Shown: positions 19,146 through 28,056, numbered from the stretch's first letter. The stretch: DNA of 64,000 nt from Streptomyces sp. QL37 (GCF_002941025.1 NZ_PTJS01000001.1:3472001-3536000); one strand, 5' to 3'. Translations and numbers: made by a program. Notes: generated from the sequence alone by a model not told the origin.

Positions 19146-21174
19146 CACCGCGAGAGCCGGGCTGCCGAAGGCCGACGCGCCGCCCCCGCCGCCCCCGGAG
19201 AGCGGTGCGAGCGGCGACTCGATGTTCCGCAACGCGTATGCCCTGATGCTCTCCACCGGGGTCTCCGCCGCCCTCGGCCTGGGTTTCTGGCTGGTCGCCG
19301 CCCGCTACTACACCGAGGAGGCCGTCGGCCAGGGCTCCGCGGCGATCGCCGCGATGCGGCTCCTCGCCTCGGTCACCGCGACCACGATGATCGGCGCCGT
19401 CGTCCGCTACGTGCCCCGCGCCGGACGCGCCACCGGGTCCCTGGTCGCCCGCACGTACCTGGTCAGCTCCCTCGTCGTCACCCTGGCCTGCGTGGTCTTC
19501 CTGCTCACGCTGGACCTGTGGGGCGATTCGTACGCCCCGCTCGGCACTCTGTCCGCCGGGCTCGTCTTCACCGGGTCCTGCGTCGCCTGGGCGGTCCTCA
19601 CGCTCCAGGACGGGGTGCTGACCGGGCTGCGCAAGGCCGTCTGGGTGCCCGTCGGCAACGCCGTGTTCTCCATCGGCAAGCTGCTGCTCCTCGCCGCGTT
19701 CGCCACCACACTGCCCGTCCTCGGCGTCTTCGTGTCCTGGGCCGCGGCGATCACCCTTTCCGTACTGCCACTGGGCTGGCTGATCTTCCGCCGGCTGATC
19801 CCGCGTCAGGCGGGAGCCGACCGGGACCGCGAACCGCCCCGGATGCGCGAGATCGGCAGATTCCTGGCGGGGGACTCCGTCGGCGCCCTCTTCAGCCTGG
19901 CCATGATCAACCTGCTGCCGGTGATGGTGGCCGTGCGCTTCGACGCGGCGCACAACGGCTTCTTCTACATCGCCTACACCGTCGGCGGCACCATGGAGTT
20001 CATGGCCATCAACATGGCCTCCTCCCTCACCGCGCACGCCTCGCACAGCCCCGGCCACCTGGCCGAGGGCGTGCGCGGGGCGCTGCGCCGCATGGCGGTC
20101 CTGCTCGTTCCCGTCGTGCTCGTCCTGGTCCTCCTCGCCCCGCAGATCCTCAGCCCCTTCGGCTCCGACTACGCGACCCACGGCACCCTGGTCCTGCGGC
20201 TGCTGGCCGCTGCCGCCCTGCCCCGGGTCGTGGTCGAGCTGTACATCGGGGTGCTGCGGGTGCAGGGCCGCACCGGCGCTCTGGCCGTCCTGCAGGGCGC
20301 GATGTGCGTCCTCGTCCTGGGCAGCGCGGCCGTGCTGCTCGGTCCGCTGGGGATCGCGGGGGCCGGCTGGGCGATGCTGATCGCCATGACCGCGGTGGCC
20401 ACCGTTTCGGCCCTGGGACTGCGCTCGGCCCTCACCGGGCGCCCGCCGCGGGGCCCGAGGGGTACGGCCCCGGGGCACGAGGAGTTCGGGACGGGCTGGG
20501 CCCGGCTCGCGGCGCAGCGCGCGCAGGAACGGCGGGGAGCGGATCACGCGGCGGCAGACGCGGAGCCGGGACGACGCGAGGCGTTGTGGCTCCTGGGGCT
20601 GCTGGTGCTCGCGGCCGGGCTGTTCTGGGTGCCGCTGTCACGCTCGGCGCACTCCGGGCGTACGCGTCTGACCGGCGCGCAACTGATCGACGCGCTGCCA
20701 CCGGTCACGGTGACCGCCGGAGTGCTCATGGTGGTCGCCTACACCGCGGCCGTCGCGCTCCACCGCCCCCGGCCCGCGCTGCTCGGCGCGGCGCTGCTGG
20801 TGACCGCGACCGCGCTGCACTCGGCCCCGCTCCTCCTCGGCGTACGGCCTCCCGCCGCCTCCCGGGAGTGGCACGGGACGCTCGCCGGTCTCCTCGCCGG
20901 GTCTCCGGGGCCGGGCTCACACGAGGCGGTGCTGCGGGCCCTGCCGTTCGCGCTCCAGCTGCTGTGCCTTGCGCTGGCCGCGGTCCTGCTGCGGACGGCC
21001 GGGGCGCACTGGCGGGTCACGGCCGCCACCGTGTGGGTGCTCGCGGTCGCCGGGTGGGCCGCGCAGGAGGCCTTCGCCGTGGCCGGACTGCCCGTGTTCT
21101 GGGGACTGTTCGCGGCGACGGCGGTGGCGTACGGCGTCCGGGGGTGGGTCAGCGGCCGGGCACCGGCTGCTTGA
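19138..21174 (+). CDS. Wzx-like polysaccharide flippase with extra C-terminal membrane domain
   Basis: The protein has 678 residues and many membrane helices. Residues about 27-450 resemble MATE/MVF-type polysaccharide flippases (FRNAYALMLSTGVSAALGLG, RYYTEEAVGQGSAAIA), which move lipid-linked repeat units across the membrane. After a charged linker (about 450-478) a further region of some 200 residues with about five or six helices follows, unlike ordinary 420-480-residue Wzx proteins. The GTG start at 19138 overlaps the aminotransferase stop, so the two are coupled. The 3' end overlaps the convergent GH26-like gene by 26 bases. Confidence 0.8.
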   Translation: MADTARAGLPKADAPPPPPPESGASGDSMFRNAYALMLSTGVSAALGLGFWLVAARYYTEEAVGQGSAAIAAMRLLASVTATTMIGAVVRYVPRAGRATGSLVARTYLVSSLVVTLACVVFLLTLDLWGDSYAPLGTLSAGLVFTGSCVAWAVLTLQDGVLTGLRKAVWVPVGNAVFSIGKLLLLAAFATTLPVLGVFVSWAAAITLSVLPLGWLIFRRLIPRQAGADRDREPPRMREIGRFLAGDSVGALFSLAMINLLPVMVAVRFDAAHNGFFYIAYTVGGTMEFMAINMASSLTAHASHSPGHLAEGVRGALRRMAVLLVPVVLVLVLLAPQILSPFGSDYATHGTLVLRLLAAAALPRVVVELYIGVLRVQGRTGALAVLQGAMCVLVLGSAAVLLGPLGIAGAGWAMLIAMTAVATVSALGLRSALTGRPPRGPRGTAPGHEEFGTGWARLAAQRAQERRGADHAAADAEPGRREALWLLGLLVLAAGLFWVPLSRSAHSGRTRLTGAQLIDALPPVTVTAGVLMVVAYTAAVALHRPRPALLGAALLVTATALHSAPLLLGVRPPAASREWHGTLAGLLAGSPGPGSHEAVLRALPFALQLLCLALAAVLLRTAGAHWRVTAATVWVLAVAGWAAQEAFAVAGLPVFWGLFAATAVAYGVRGWVSGRAPAA

Positions 21175-22282
21175 ACCAGTCGTCCTGGCCGGCCGTGCGG
21201 TAACCCTCCAGGCCCGGCCCCTCGTCGACCGTGAGGTCGCAGCCCTTGCCCGGGACCGCACGGTTCCAGTGCACCAGAGCCTTGGCCTCGGGCATGGTCC
21301 TGGCCACCTCGGGGATCTCCTCGTACCACTCGCGCTGGCGGTCCTCGTCCGCCGGATCGGGCACCGTGGCGAACTCGGCGAACATCAGCGGCTTCTCGGC
21401 GCTGATGTGGGTGCGCAGCCACTCGTACGTCGGCCGCTGGCTGCGGTCGAAGTCCTTCCAGTCCGTGGTGTCGTGGCAGGTGAAGTAGTTGTACTGGTCC
21501 ATGCCGATCCAGTCGACGTAGTCGTCGCCCGGGTAGAGCCGCTCGAAGAGCTTCCCCGACGGGAGGTAGCCGGACACCGTCCACACCCAGACCACGTTGT
21601 CCACACCGAGCTCCTCGAACCGGTCGTGGAGGTGGCGGTGGGCGGCGACGTACTCCTCGGGCGTGCCCGCGTCGCCGACGCGGGCGTCGACCTCCTGGTC
21701 GAAGGAGAGGAACACCCGCTTCCCGTACGCCTTGATGCGGCGCGCCTGCGGGTCGATGATCTCCCGGTCGTGCTTCCCCGACGCGATGTCCGCCCAGCCG
21801 AGCTGGTCCTCGGTCCAGTTGGCGTGGTGGGGTTCGCGCCACACCGTGGACTCCCAGGCCAGCATGAGCAGCCGGTCCCGGCCGAGGATCTGCTCGTCGG
21901 GGGTCAGGAGCTGTCCGTCGAGGGCGGTGTCCGACATGTCGTGGTAGGTGTACAGGAGGTCGAGCTTCCGGCCGATCCTCTCCTCGAACGCGTACACCGC
22001 GTCCTTGAGCGAACCGTTCTCGGCGTACGGCACGTAGGCGCCCCACCAGGCCCCGCACGGCGGGACGAGCGTGGCGGTGGCGGCGCAGGTCCCGCCGGGC
22101 ACCGGGCCGGTGGCGGCGTCGGCCGGGAGGGCGCCGGGGGAAGGCGTCCTCCCGTCGCCCCCGCCGGAAGAGGGTGTGCCGAACCAGGCGAGGAGTCCGG
22201 TGAGCAGCGCCGCGACGGCGGCCAGCGTGAGCACGAGGTACGTACGGGGGCGGCGGTCCTCCGGTGCGCGGTGGCGGATCAC
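21149..22282 (-). CDS. membrane-anchored GH26-like glycoside hydrolase
   Basis: The 377-residue protein has an N-terminal membrane helix (about residues 15-35), a Ser/Gly/Pro linker and an exported domain that resembles GH26 (beta-mannanase-type) hydrolases. Two acidic residues fit the retaining mechanism: the Glu in FLSFDQEVDAR near residue 192 and the Glu in PLMFAEFATVPD near residue 303. Cysteines in GTCAATATLVPPCGAWWG may form a disulfide. In this locus it probably trims, releases or edits the polysaccharide being made. The GTG start at 22282 overlaps the stop of the upstream gene as GTGA. Confidence 0.75.
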   Translation of the reverse strand: MIRHRAPEDRRPRTYLVLTLAAVAALLTGLLAWFGTPSSGGGDGRTPSPGALPADAATGPVPGGTCAATATLVPPCGAWWGAYVPYAENGSLKDAVYAFEERIGRKLDLLYTYHDMSDTALDGQLLTPDEQILGRDRLLMLAWESTVWREPHHANWTEDQLGWADIASGKHDREIIDPQARRIKAYGKRVFLSFDQEVDARVGDAGTPEEYVAAHRHLHDRFEELGVDNVVWVWTVSGYLPSGKLFERLYPGDDYVDWIGMDQYNYFTCHDTTDWKDFDRSQRPTYEWLRTHISAEKPLMFAEFATVPDPADEDRQREWYEEIPEVARTMPEAKALVHWNRAVPGKGCDLTVDEGPGLEGYRTAGQDDWFKQPVPGR

Positions 22283-22701
22283 CGGCGCCTCACGGGTGCG
22301 GCCCCGGCACGCTCCACGGCGCCCCGAGTGGCCGCGGGCAGCGGAAGCCCCGGGAGAGCGGAGGCCAGGGTGGTGAAGCAGGCGAGGGTCACCAGGAACG
22401 CCGTCCCCGAGAACCTCTCCACCAGGAACAGCGTGGTGGCCGCGGTGACGGCCACGGAGAGCCCGAGGGGCGCGGCGAGTGCGGCCGCTTCGAGGCGGGC
22501 GCCCGGCCTGAGCGGTCCGGGCCGCGGGTACAGCAGGGCGAGGCCGGGGCCGAGGCAGACGAAGAGGAGCACGGGGGCCCAGCGCGGGGCCGAGCCCTCC
22601 GGCAGCGCGGTCGCGGCGAGCGCCACCCACCCGGAGAGCGCCAGGGCGGCTCTGATCAGGGTCTGCCGGGCGGGGAGTGCCGGTTGCCGGTTCTCGGACA
22701 C
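22279..22701 (-). CDS. small polytopic membrane protein of polysaccharide locus
   Basis: This 140-residue hydrophobic protein has about four predicted membrane helices (for example LALSGWVALAATALP and APVLLFVCLGPGLALLYP). I recognise no family. The GTG at 22701 has GGAAGG seven bases upstream. It lies between the large membrane protein and the GH26-like hydrolase and overlaps the latter by four bases, so it belongs to the same operon. It may be an accessory subunit of the assembly machinery; that is only inferred from position. Confidence 0.65.
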   Translation of the reverse strand: MSENRQPALPARQTLIRAALALSGWVALAATALPEGSAPRWAPVLLFVCLGPGLALLYPRPGPLRPGARLEAAALAAPLGLSVAVTAATTLFLVERFSGTAFLVTLACFTTLASALPGLPLPAATRGAVERAGAAPVRRR

Positions 22702-22730
22702 GTGGCTGCCTTCCTGGTCTGGGACGTGTC

Positions 22731-24632
22731 TCAGGGGCTGTCGTAGCGCAGGACGACGCCGTGTCGGGTCCGCTCGACCACGTGGAAGAGCGGCGAGGCG
22801 GTGAGGTCCCGCGTCAGCGCGGCGAAACCGCCGGGGGGCAGCAGCCCCTCGCCCGCGGTGTAGATCTCCTGGGTGCGCGTGAGGATGACGTAGGCCGTGG
22901 TGCCCGGCGGCAGCCGGGTCGAGAGGTAGCCCGCCGGGTCCTTGAGCATCTCGACGTTCTCGGGGAGCTCCTGTTCGGCGAAGAACCAGTGCTCCAGCCG
23001 GTCGTAGCGGTGCAACGCCTGCGGGAAGGAGCCGGTGGTGGCGAGGATCAGCGCGCCTTCGGGTGCCCGGTCGATGGTGCGGGTGACGAGCGCGGTCTCG
23101 GCGGGCGGGGTGTAGTTCATCTGCTCCTTGCCGTAGTAGGACGGCATGAAGCCGGCGAGCAGCGCGACCAGTGACACCGGCAGCGCGACGGCGCAGATCT
23201 TCCGTACGGCAGGGGGGACCCGGTGCGCGCCGGTGCCCCCGGCGGCCGGGACGAGCGCCGCGGCGGCGAAGAACGCGGCGCCCGGGAGCGCGAACAGGTA
23301 GACCCGGAAGAGCATTTCGCCGCCGTAGTCGTTGACCACGAACAGCGGGACGGGCGCGGCCGAGGCCAGCAGCAGCGGCAGGGCGCTGTGCACCAGGCGG
23401 CGCCGCAGCAGGAGGGCCGCGCCGGCGAGGACGGCGACGGCCAGCACCATCAGAACGTTGGCCCGCCCCGCGAGCTCGGGTCCGGCCCCGGTGAGCTGTC
23501 CGGCGTATCCGGCGCGGGAGTTCCGGGTGAGTTCGCCGAGGGAGTCGCGCAGGGTGCCCAGCGTCTCGCTGAAGAGGGGGCGGCCCATGGTGAGGTCCCA
23601 GGCCAGCATGAGCAGCCCGGCCACGGCGAGGAGCCCGGGGTTGCGGTAGCGGCGGGTGAGGTTGAGCGCGAGCAGGGTGACGCAGAGCATCACCGGGGTC
23701 AGCTGGTGCACCGCGTTCACGGCCGCGATCAGGGGCACCAGGACCACAACACAGACCGCGCGCTGCCGGGTGCCCGTGGGCGGCGGGACGGCTGCGGCCG
23801 CCGGGTCGAGCCACGCGCGCGAGCGCAGCCGGCCCGCGGAACCGGGACGTACGAAGTGGCGTACGACGACCGCGAACACGGCGAGGTGGAGAAGGAAGGC
23901 GAGGCCCTGCGGGGCGAGATAGTCCTGGCCCACCCAGTTGGCGAGCTGGAAGATCCAGACGGCGGTCCACACGAGGCGCCGGTCCTCGCTGAAGGTGCGG
24001 TAGATCAGGACCAGGACCGGCATCATCAGCAGGCCGAGGACGACGGGCGCCCAGTTCAGGTAGGTGGCCGCGCTGTCGGCCCCGAAGGCGCGCACGAGCC
24101 CGCCGTTGAGCGTGAAGAAGCCGGGCCACTGGTCGTAGGCCGACATGTTGCCGGACAGGCCCTCGTTCGGGCGCAGTTCGCCGTTGGCCAGCAGGTGGTT
24201 GATGACCGCGTCGTGCTTGGACGCCCAGGGGTAGCGCTCCGAGTCGTACAGGACGGCGGGGACGCCCTTGAGGGCCATCAGCAGTCCGGCGCAGTACAGC
24301 GCCGGCCACCACGGGGCCGTGCCCGCACGGCGGAGGCTGACCAGGAAGCCCGCGGTCAGGACGGACAGGGAGAGGTAGTAGACGACGGGCAGTCGGTCCA
24401 GGAGCCCGTACTCGCCCATCGAGCGGAACCCGATGTACGGCAGCGAGGCGGTCCAGAGGCCGGCCGCCAGGAGTAACGGCAGCCAGGTGAGGACCGTCCA
24501 GGGTCTCAGCGCGTCGGGGAGACCGAGGGACGCCGCCCCGGGGGTGGCGCCGGGCGGCCGCCCGGGGGGAGCCCCCGGCTCGGCGCTCCCCGCCGTGTCC
24601 CCCTTGACCGGCGCGGGCACATGCTGTGGCAC
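22731..24632 (-). CDS. large polytopic membrane protein, polymerase/glycosyltransferase-like, TTA-containing
   Basis: The 633-residue protein has a Pro/Gly-rich cytoplasmic start, then roughly 11-12 membrane helices with an extracytoplasmic loop carrying WPGFFTLNGGLVRAFG, and a soluble C-terminal tail (about residues 510-633). The layout is like GT-C glycosyltransferases or polysaccharide polymerases, but no diagnostic motif is certain. Codon 53 is TTA (24474-24476), in frame and early, so translation should depend on bldA. I chose GTG at 24632 with GGGGGGAG seven bases upstream, not the longer frame to 24749. It leads an operon with the small membrane protein and GH26-like hydrolase. Confidence 0.75.
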   Translation of the reverse strand: MPQHVPAPVKGDTAGSAEPGAPPGRPPGATPGAASLGLPDALRPWTVLTWLPLLLAAGLWTASLPYIGFRSMGEYGLLDRLPVVYYLSLSVLTAGFLVSLRRAGTAPWWPALYCAGLLMALKGVPAVLYDSERYPWASKHDAVINHLLANGELRPNEGLSGNMSAYDQWPGFFTLNGGLVRAFGADSAATYLNWAPVVLGLLMMPVLVLIYRTFSEDRRLVWTAVWIFQLANWVGQDYLAPQGLAFLLHLAVFAVVVRHFVRPGSAGRLRSRAWLDPAAAAVPPPTGTRQRAVCVVVLVPLIAAVNAVHQLTPVMLCVTLLALNLTRRYRNPGLLAVAGLLMLAWDLTMGRPLFSETLGTLRDSLGELTRNSRAGYAGQLTGAGPELAGRANVLMVLAVAVLAGAALLLRRRLVHSALPLLLASAAPVPLFVVNDYGGEMLFRVYLFALPGAAFFAAAALVPAAGGTGAHRVPPAVRKICAVALPVSLVALLAGFMPSYYGKEQMNYTPPAETALVTRTIDRAPEGALILATTGSFPQALHRYDRLEHWFFAEQELPENVEMLKDPAGYLSTRLPPGTTAYVILTRTQEIYTAGEGLLPPGGFAALTRDLTASPLFHVVERTRHGVVLRYDSP

Positions 24633-24690
24633 GGTGCGACTCCCCCCACGGATGTGGTCGCGGCCGTCACGCCGCTGTCCCCTTAAGCGA

Positions 24691-24696
24691 AGTATA
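24691..24696 (-). promoter_or_regulatory. candidate -10 element before large membrane protein gene
   Basis: The minus strand reads TATACT here in an AT-richer patch (24683-24712), about 60 bases before the GTG start. The expected -35 position is a weak match, so only the -10 is suggested. Confidence 0.35.
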
Positions 24697-24750
24697 GGAA
24701 TGTGCTTCGTCTTTGTGGCGCTCTCGGCCCTTTCCCCGCCCGTCCCCACC

Positions 24751-25584
24751 TCACCCCGCGAACTCCGGCCCCCGCACGGTGGCGCGCCCCCGCCGGTACC
24801 ACCGCCAGCCCACCGTCGGCAGCGAGTCGGGGAACGGCGCCACGCGCGCGCCCTCGCCCGCCATCCAGCGCTCGACGTCCCGCACCGTGTGGCTCCGCCT
24901 CAGGATCAGCCGTGCGATGCGGTAGGGCTCGTCCCGGCCGGAGCTCAGCGCGTGCCGGACGGCCACCGCGCTCTCGTAACCGGCGGCGCGGGCGGCGCGG
25001 CGCACGCGCGGGCTGTTGTATCCGTGCGGATAGGCGAGATGGGCCACCCCATGGCCCAGGACGTCCTCCAGCACCTTCCTGGAGTCGACGAGTTCCGAGC
25101 GCAGGGCCGCGGCGGGCAGCGTGTCCAGCTGCGCGTGGGTGACGGTGTGCCCGCCCACCTCCATGCCGTACTGCTCCAGCAGGGGTGCCTGGGCCAGGCT
25201 CATCATCGGCGCGGGCGGCAGCAGGCTGCCCCCGCCTGAGCGGGTCAGCGCGCCCGTCGTGAGATACGCGGTGGCCGGCATCGACCGTCCGGCGAGCGCC
25301 TCGGCGGTCGGTCCCGGCAGGTCCGCGAAACCGTCGTCGAAGGTCAGGACGACCGGCCGGTCCGGCAGCGGCTCACGCCCCGCGAGATGGGCGACGAGCG
25401 CACCGACCGGGACCGGCGTACGGCCGGAGGCACCCACCGCGTCCAGCTGGGCGGCGAACTCCCTCGGTGAGACCGTGAATTCGGCGATCCACCGCGGCGG
25501 GTCGTCCATCACCGCGTGGTACAGCAGCACGGGTATCCGGGACGCCGCTCGCCCGCCGGGCTCCTCCGGTCCGCGCGCGCTCAT
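24751..25584 (-). CDS. polysaccharide deacetylase family protein
   Basis: The 277-residue protein has a NodB-type carbohydrate esterase 4 domain. The DD metal/base motif is in VVLTFDDGFADL and the two-histidine metal motif is GGHTVTHAQL. The late AYPHGYNS segment matches motif 3. No signal peptide is evident, so it may act in the cytoplasm or be exported another way. The likely role is N- or O-deacetylation of a sugar in the polysaccharide or its precursor. The ATG at 25584 overlaps the upstream GT2 stop (ATGA). The 118-bp gap downstream holds the promoter of the next operon. Confidence 0.88.
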   Translation of the reverse strand: MSARGPEEPGGRAASRIPVLLYHAVMDDPPRWIAEFTVSPREFAAQLDAVGASGRTPVPVGALVAHLAGREPLPDRPVVLTFDDGFADLPGPTAEALAGRSMPATAYLTTGALTRSGGGSLLPPAPMMSLAQAPLLEQYGMEVGGHTVTHAQLDTLPAAALRSELVDSRKVLEDVLGHGVAHLAYPHGYNSPRVRRAARAAGYESAVAVRHALSSGRDEPYRIARLILRRSHTVRDVERWMAGEGARVAPFPDSLPTVGWRWYRRGRATVRGPEFAG

Positions 25585-26912
25585 CGCGTCTCCCCGGGGC
25601 GCGCGGCGCGGACGGCGAACCGCGCGCGTGCGTATCCGAGGGGGCCGTACAGCAGACCGCGACGCTCCAGCCGGGACAGATGTCGGGGCCACGGGTACGT
25701 GTACGCGCCGTGCGCGCCGGGAACGCCGCCTCCCGCAGCGTCGATGGCACGAGGCGCCGTCATCGTGAGGGCATGGGCGAGGCCGCGCGGCAGCCGGGCC
25801 AGGAGGGACGGCAGCAGGGCGGGCCTGCGGACCAGCAGAGCGGTGAGGCAGGCGGTGAGCCCGGCGCCGTAGCCGTAGGCCTGCCCGCACAGGTCCTCCC
25901 AGCGCTCCCGGTGGTGGTGCCAGACGATCGCGTCGGGCGTGTAGTGCAGCGGGTGCCCCTCCGCGAGGAGCCGTACGAACGCGTAGAGGTCGTCGCCCCC
26001 CTTGGCCGCTGTGCCGGTACCTGTGGCCGGGTCGAAACCGCCGACGGCTTTCAACGCCCCGGCGCGGAAGGCCATGTTGGCCCCGGAGCCGAAGCGCCCG
26101 GCCGTGAACGGGAAGAGCGGCTCGTCGGCGGGCGGGTGCGCGGGGTCGTAGCGGCGCGCGGCGAACCCCTTGGCGAAGCCCCCGTGGCTCTCCAGCAGGA
26201 TCTGCGCCGGGGTGCTGAGCCTCGCCGGAAGGATCAGGCCCGTGGCGCAGGCGAGCGCGGGGTCCTCGCCGAAGGGCCGGGTGAGGGCGCTGAGCCAGTG
26301 CGGGTCGGCGATGACGTCGTCGTCGGTGAAGGCGACGATGCCCGCCTCCGCGGCGAGAAGCCCTCTGTTGTGCGCGACGGCCAGACCGGGGACCGGCTCC
26401 CGCACGTAACGGACCCCCCGGCCTGCGTAGGCGGAGGTGACGAGGTCTCGGGTGGCGCCGGTCACCGGGGCGTTGTCGACGACCACGGTCTCGAAGTCCG
26501 GGTGGTCCTGGGCGAGCAGCGAATCGAGGGCGCGGGCGAGCTGCGCCGGGCGCTCCCGGGTCGCGACGACGACCGTGGCCCTGGGCACCTCCCCGGCTGG
26601 AGGCCGCTCCAGGGCGTCCGGGACGCCGATCTCGTCCGCCGCCTGCTCGGCGAGTACGGAGGCCGGATCGTCGCCCGCCCCGACGCGCCCGACGACCGTG
26701 CCGACGGGGCGCCCGCGCAGCCGTACGAGGGCGAAGATCCGCTGCTCCTCACCGTCCCGGGGGCCAAGGGGCGGACCGCCGGGCGAGGTCCTTATCCGGG
26801 CGCCCGTGCCGTCGGCCGCGTCGAGCTCCAGCTCGGCGACGGCCATGCCGGCGAGCCGGCCGATGTCGGGCAACCTCTCCGCGCTTCCCGCCTGTTCGTT
26901 CCCGTACGGCAT
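25581..26912 (-). CDS. family 2 glycosyltransferase
   Basis: The protein has 443 residues. An N-terminal extension of about 120 residues precedes a GT-A domain starting at ATVVVATRERPAQLARAL. The metal-binding acidic motif is VAFTDDDVIADPHW. A later KGGDDLYAF segment suits the acceptor/base region. It should add a sugar from a nucleotide donor to a lipid-linked or protein acceptor. Two weakly hydrophobic stretches near the C terminus may associate with the membrane. The start ATG at 26912 lies 22 bases after the acyltransferase stop, and its end overlaps the deacetylase start. Confidence 0.88.
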   Translation of the reverse strand: MPYGNEQAGSAERLPDIGRLAGMAVAELELDAADGTGARIRTSPGGPPLGPRDGEEQRIFALVRLRGRPVGTVVGRVGAGDDPASVLAEQAADEIGVPDALERPPAGEVPRATVVVATRERPAQLARALDSLLAQDHPDFETVVVDNAPVTGATRDLVTSAYAGRGVRYVREPVPGLAVAHNRGLLAAEAGIVAFTDDDVIADPHWLSALTRPFGEDPALACATGLILPARLSTPAQILLESHGGFAKGFAARRYDPAHPPADEPLFPFTAGRFGSGANMAFRAGALKAVGGFDPATGTGTAAKGGDDLYAFVRLLAEGHPLHYTPDAIVWHHHRERWEDLCGQAYGYGAGLTACLTALLVRRPALLPSLLARLPRGLAHALTMTAPRAIDAAGGGVPGAHGAYTYPWPRHLSRLERRGLLYGPLGYARARFAVRAARPGETR

Positions 26913-26934
26913 CCGGTCCCCCCGGGTCGTGACG

Positions 26935-28056
26935 CTACGGACGTTTCGGTTCGCGCAGCCGGCCGGCCCGTTCGAGGCCGCGCTGCGCCAGGCCGGCCAG
27001 CCGTGGCCGGTTCCGTACGAAGCCGTGGGCGCGGCGGGAGGGTTCGCGGCCGATCCACTGGAGGGCCGCTCCGACTCCCGGCCTGACCGAGGCACCCTCG
27101 TACACCGTGAGCTCACCGGTCTTCAGGGCGTCCTTGTACTCGGCCGCACCACGCCCCATGTCGAGCATCCCGATGCCGTCGTCCGCCCCCGCCCGCGCCA
27201 TCCGCAGATGCAGGATCAGGCCCGGCGAGAACTTCGCGAACCCGGGGTCGTAGGCCGGGAACCAGCACGACAGCACCGTGCGCGAGCGCAGCCCGAAGTG
27301 GGCGGCCACGGGCCGGTCTCCCGCGTAGAGGACGGAGAGCAGGCCGGAGCATCCGGGCGCCCGGGTGTGGAAGAGGAACTCCGCCAGGTCGCGGATCCAC
27401 CTCTTCGCGAAGCGGTCGCGCCGTCCGGTCCTGCGGTACTGGGCGGACTTCCACTCCATCAGGGTCCGCAGCACCGCCGGGTCCCGCTCGTCGAGGACGA
27501 ACCGCACCTCCCCGGCCTCGCGGCCGAGCTTGCGCTCCTTGGCCAGAGTGGTCCTGAGGAACTTCGGCGACCGTGCCCGCAGAGCCTGCTCGTAGCTCTC
27601 GTAACCGCCGCCGACATCGATGACGTACGAGGCGTACGAGCGGGCGGCGGCCGGCTCGAAGAGGCCCTGGCCCTCCTCCAGGTTGTCGAACTCCCAAGCG
27701 GAGAGCCCGCAGGCCCGCAGCAGCTCCCCCGCGTCCAGCGGAAGACCGGGACGCAGCACGGCGCCCTGGACGTCGGAGACCCCGAAGCCGATGGCACGGC
27801 CATGGCCGAACCGTCCCCGCTCGAAGGGGAGGAAGCCGGCCGGTCCCACGGATTGCCCGCTGACCGGTCCCCCGGCTTCCTCGCTGATCAGCGCCACCCG
27901 CGCGTGCGGCCGGACACGGCCGACGGCGAGGGCGAACTCCGGTTCCATGAACGGATGGGCCGGGGCGCCGGACTCGGCCCGGAGCTCCCGCCAGCTCTCG
28001 ATGTCCCCCGCGCCCAGATCTCCGGGCCTGACCACACGTATGCGCCTGCCGCCCAC
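26935..28056 (-). CDS. CelD/BcsL-type GNAT acyltransferase
   Basis: This 373-residue protein is of the FemAB/CelD type with a double GNAT fold. The segment LVYAGDRPVAAHFGLR appears here as LYAGDRPVAAHFGL, followed by a WFPAYDPGFAKFSPGLILH region, both typical of the CelD/BcsL acetyltransferase family found in exopolysaccharide loci. It probably acylates the polysaccharide or its lipid precursor. I chose GTG at 28056 with GGGGGG upstream; an in-frame GTG at 28086 is an alternative. It is the first gene of a three-gene operon with the GT2 and deacetylase. Confidence 0.78.
   Translation of the reverse strand: MGGRRIRVVRPGDLGAGDIESWRELRAESGAPAHPFMEPEFALAVGRVRPHARVALISEEAGGPVSGQSVGPAGFLPFERGRFGHGRAIGFGVSDVQGAVLRPGLPLDAGELLRACGLSAWEFDNLEEGQGLFEPAAARSYASYVIDVGGGYESYEQALRARSPKFLRTTLAKERKLGREAGEVRFVLDERDPAVLRTLMEWKSAQYRRTGRRDRFAKRWIRDLAEFLFHTRAPGCSGLLSVLYAGDRPVAAHFGLRSRTVLSCWFPAYDPGFAKFSPGLILHLRMARAGADDGIGMLDMGRGAAEYKDALKTGELTVYEGASVRPGVGAALQWIGREPSRRAHGFVRNRPRLAGLAQRGLERAGRLREPKRP

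Noticed and set aside
23223..24476. 417-codon plus-strand frame opposite the large membrane protein gene
   Set aside because: It is highly charged and repetitive, typical of antisense frames in GC-rich DNA, with no similarity pattern.
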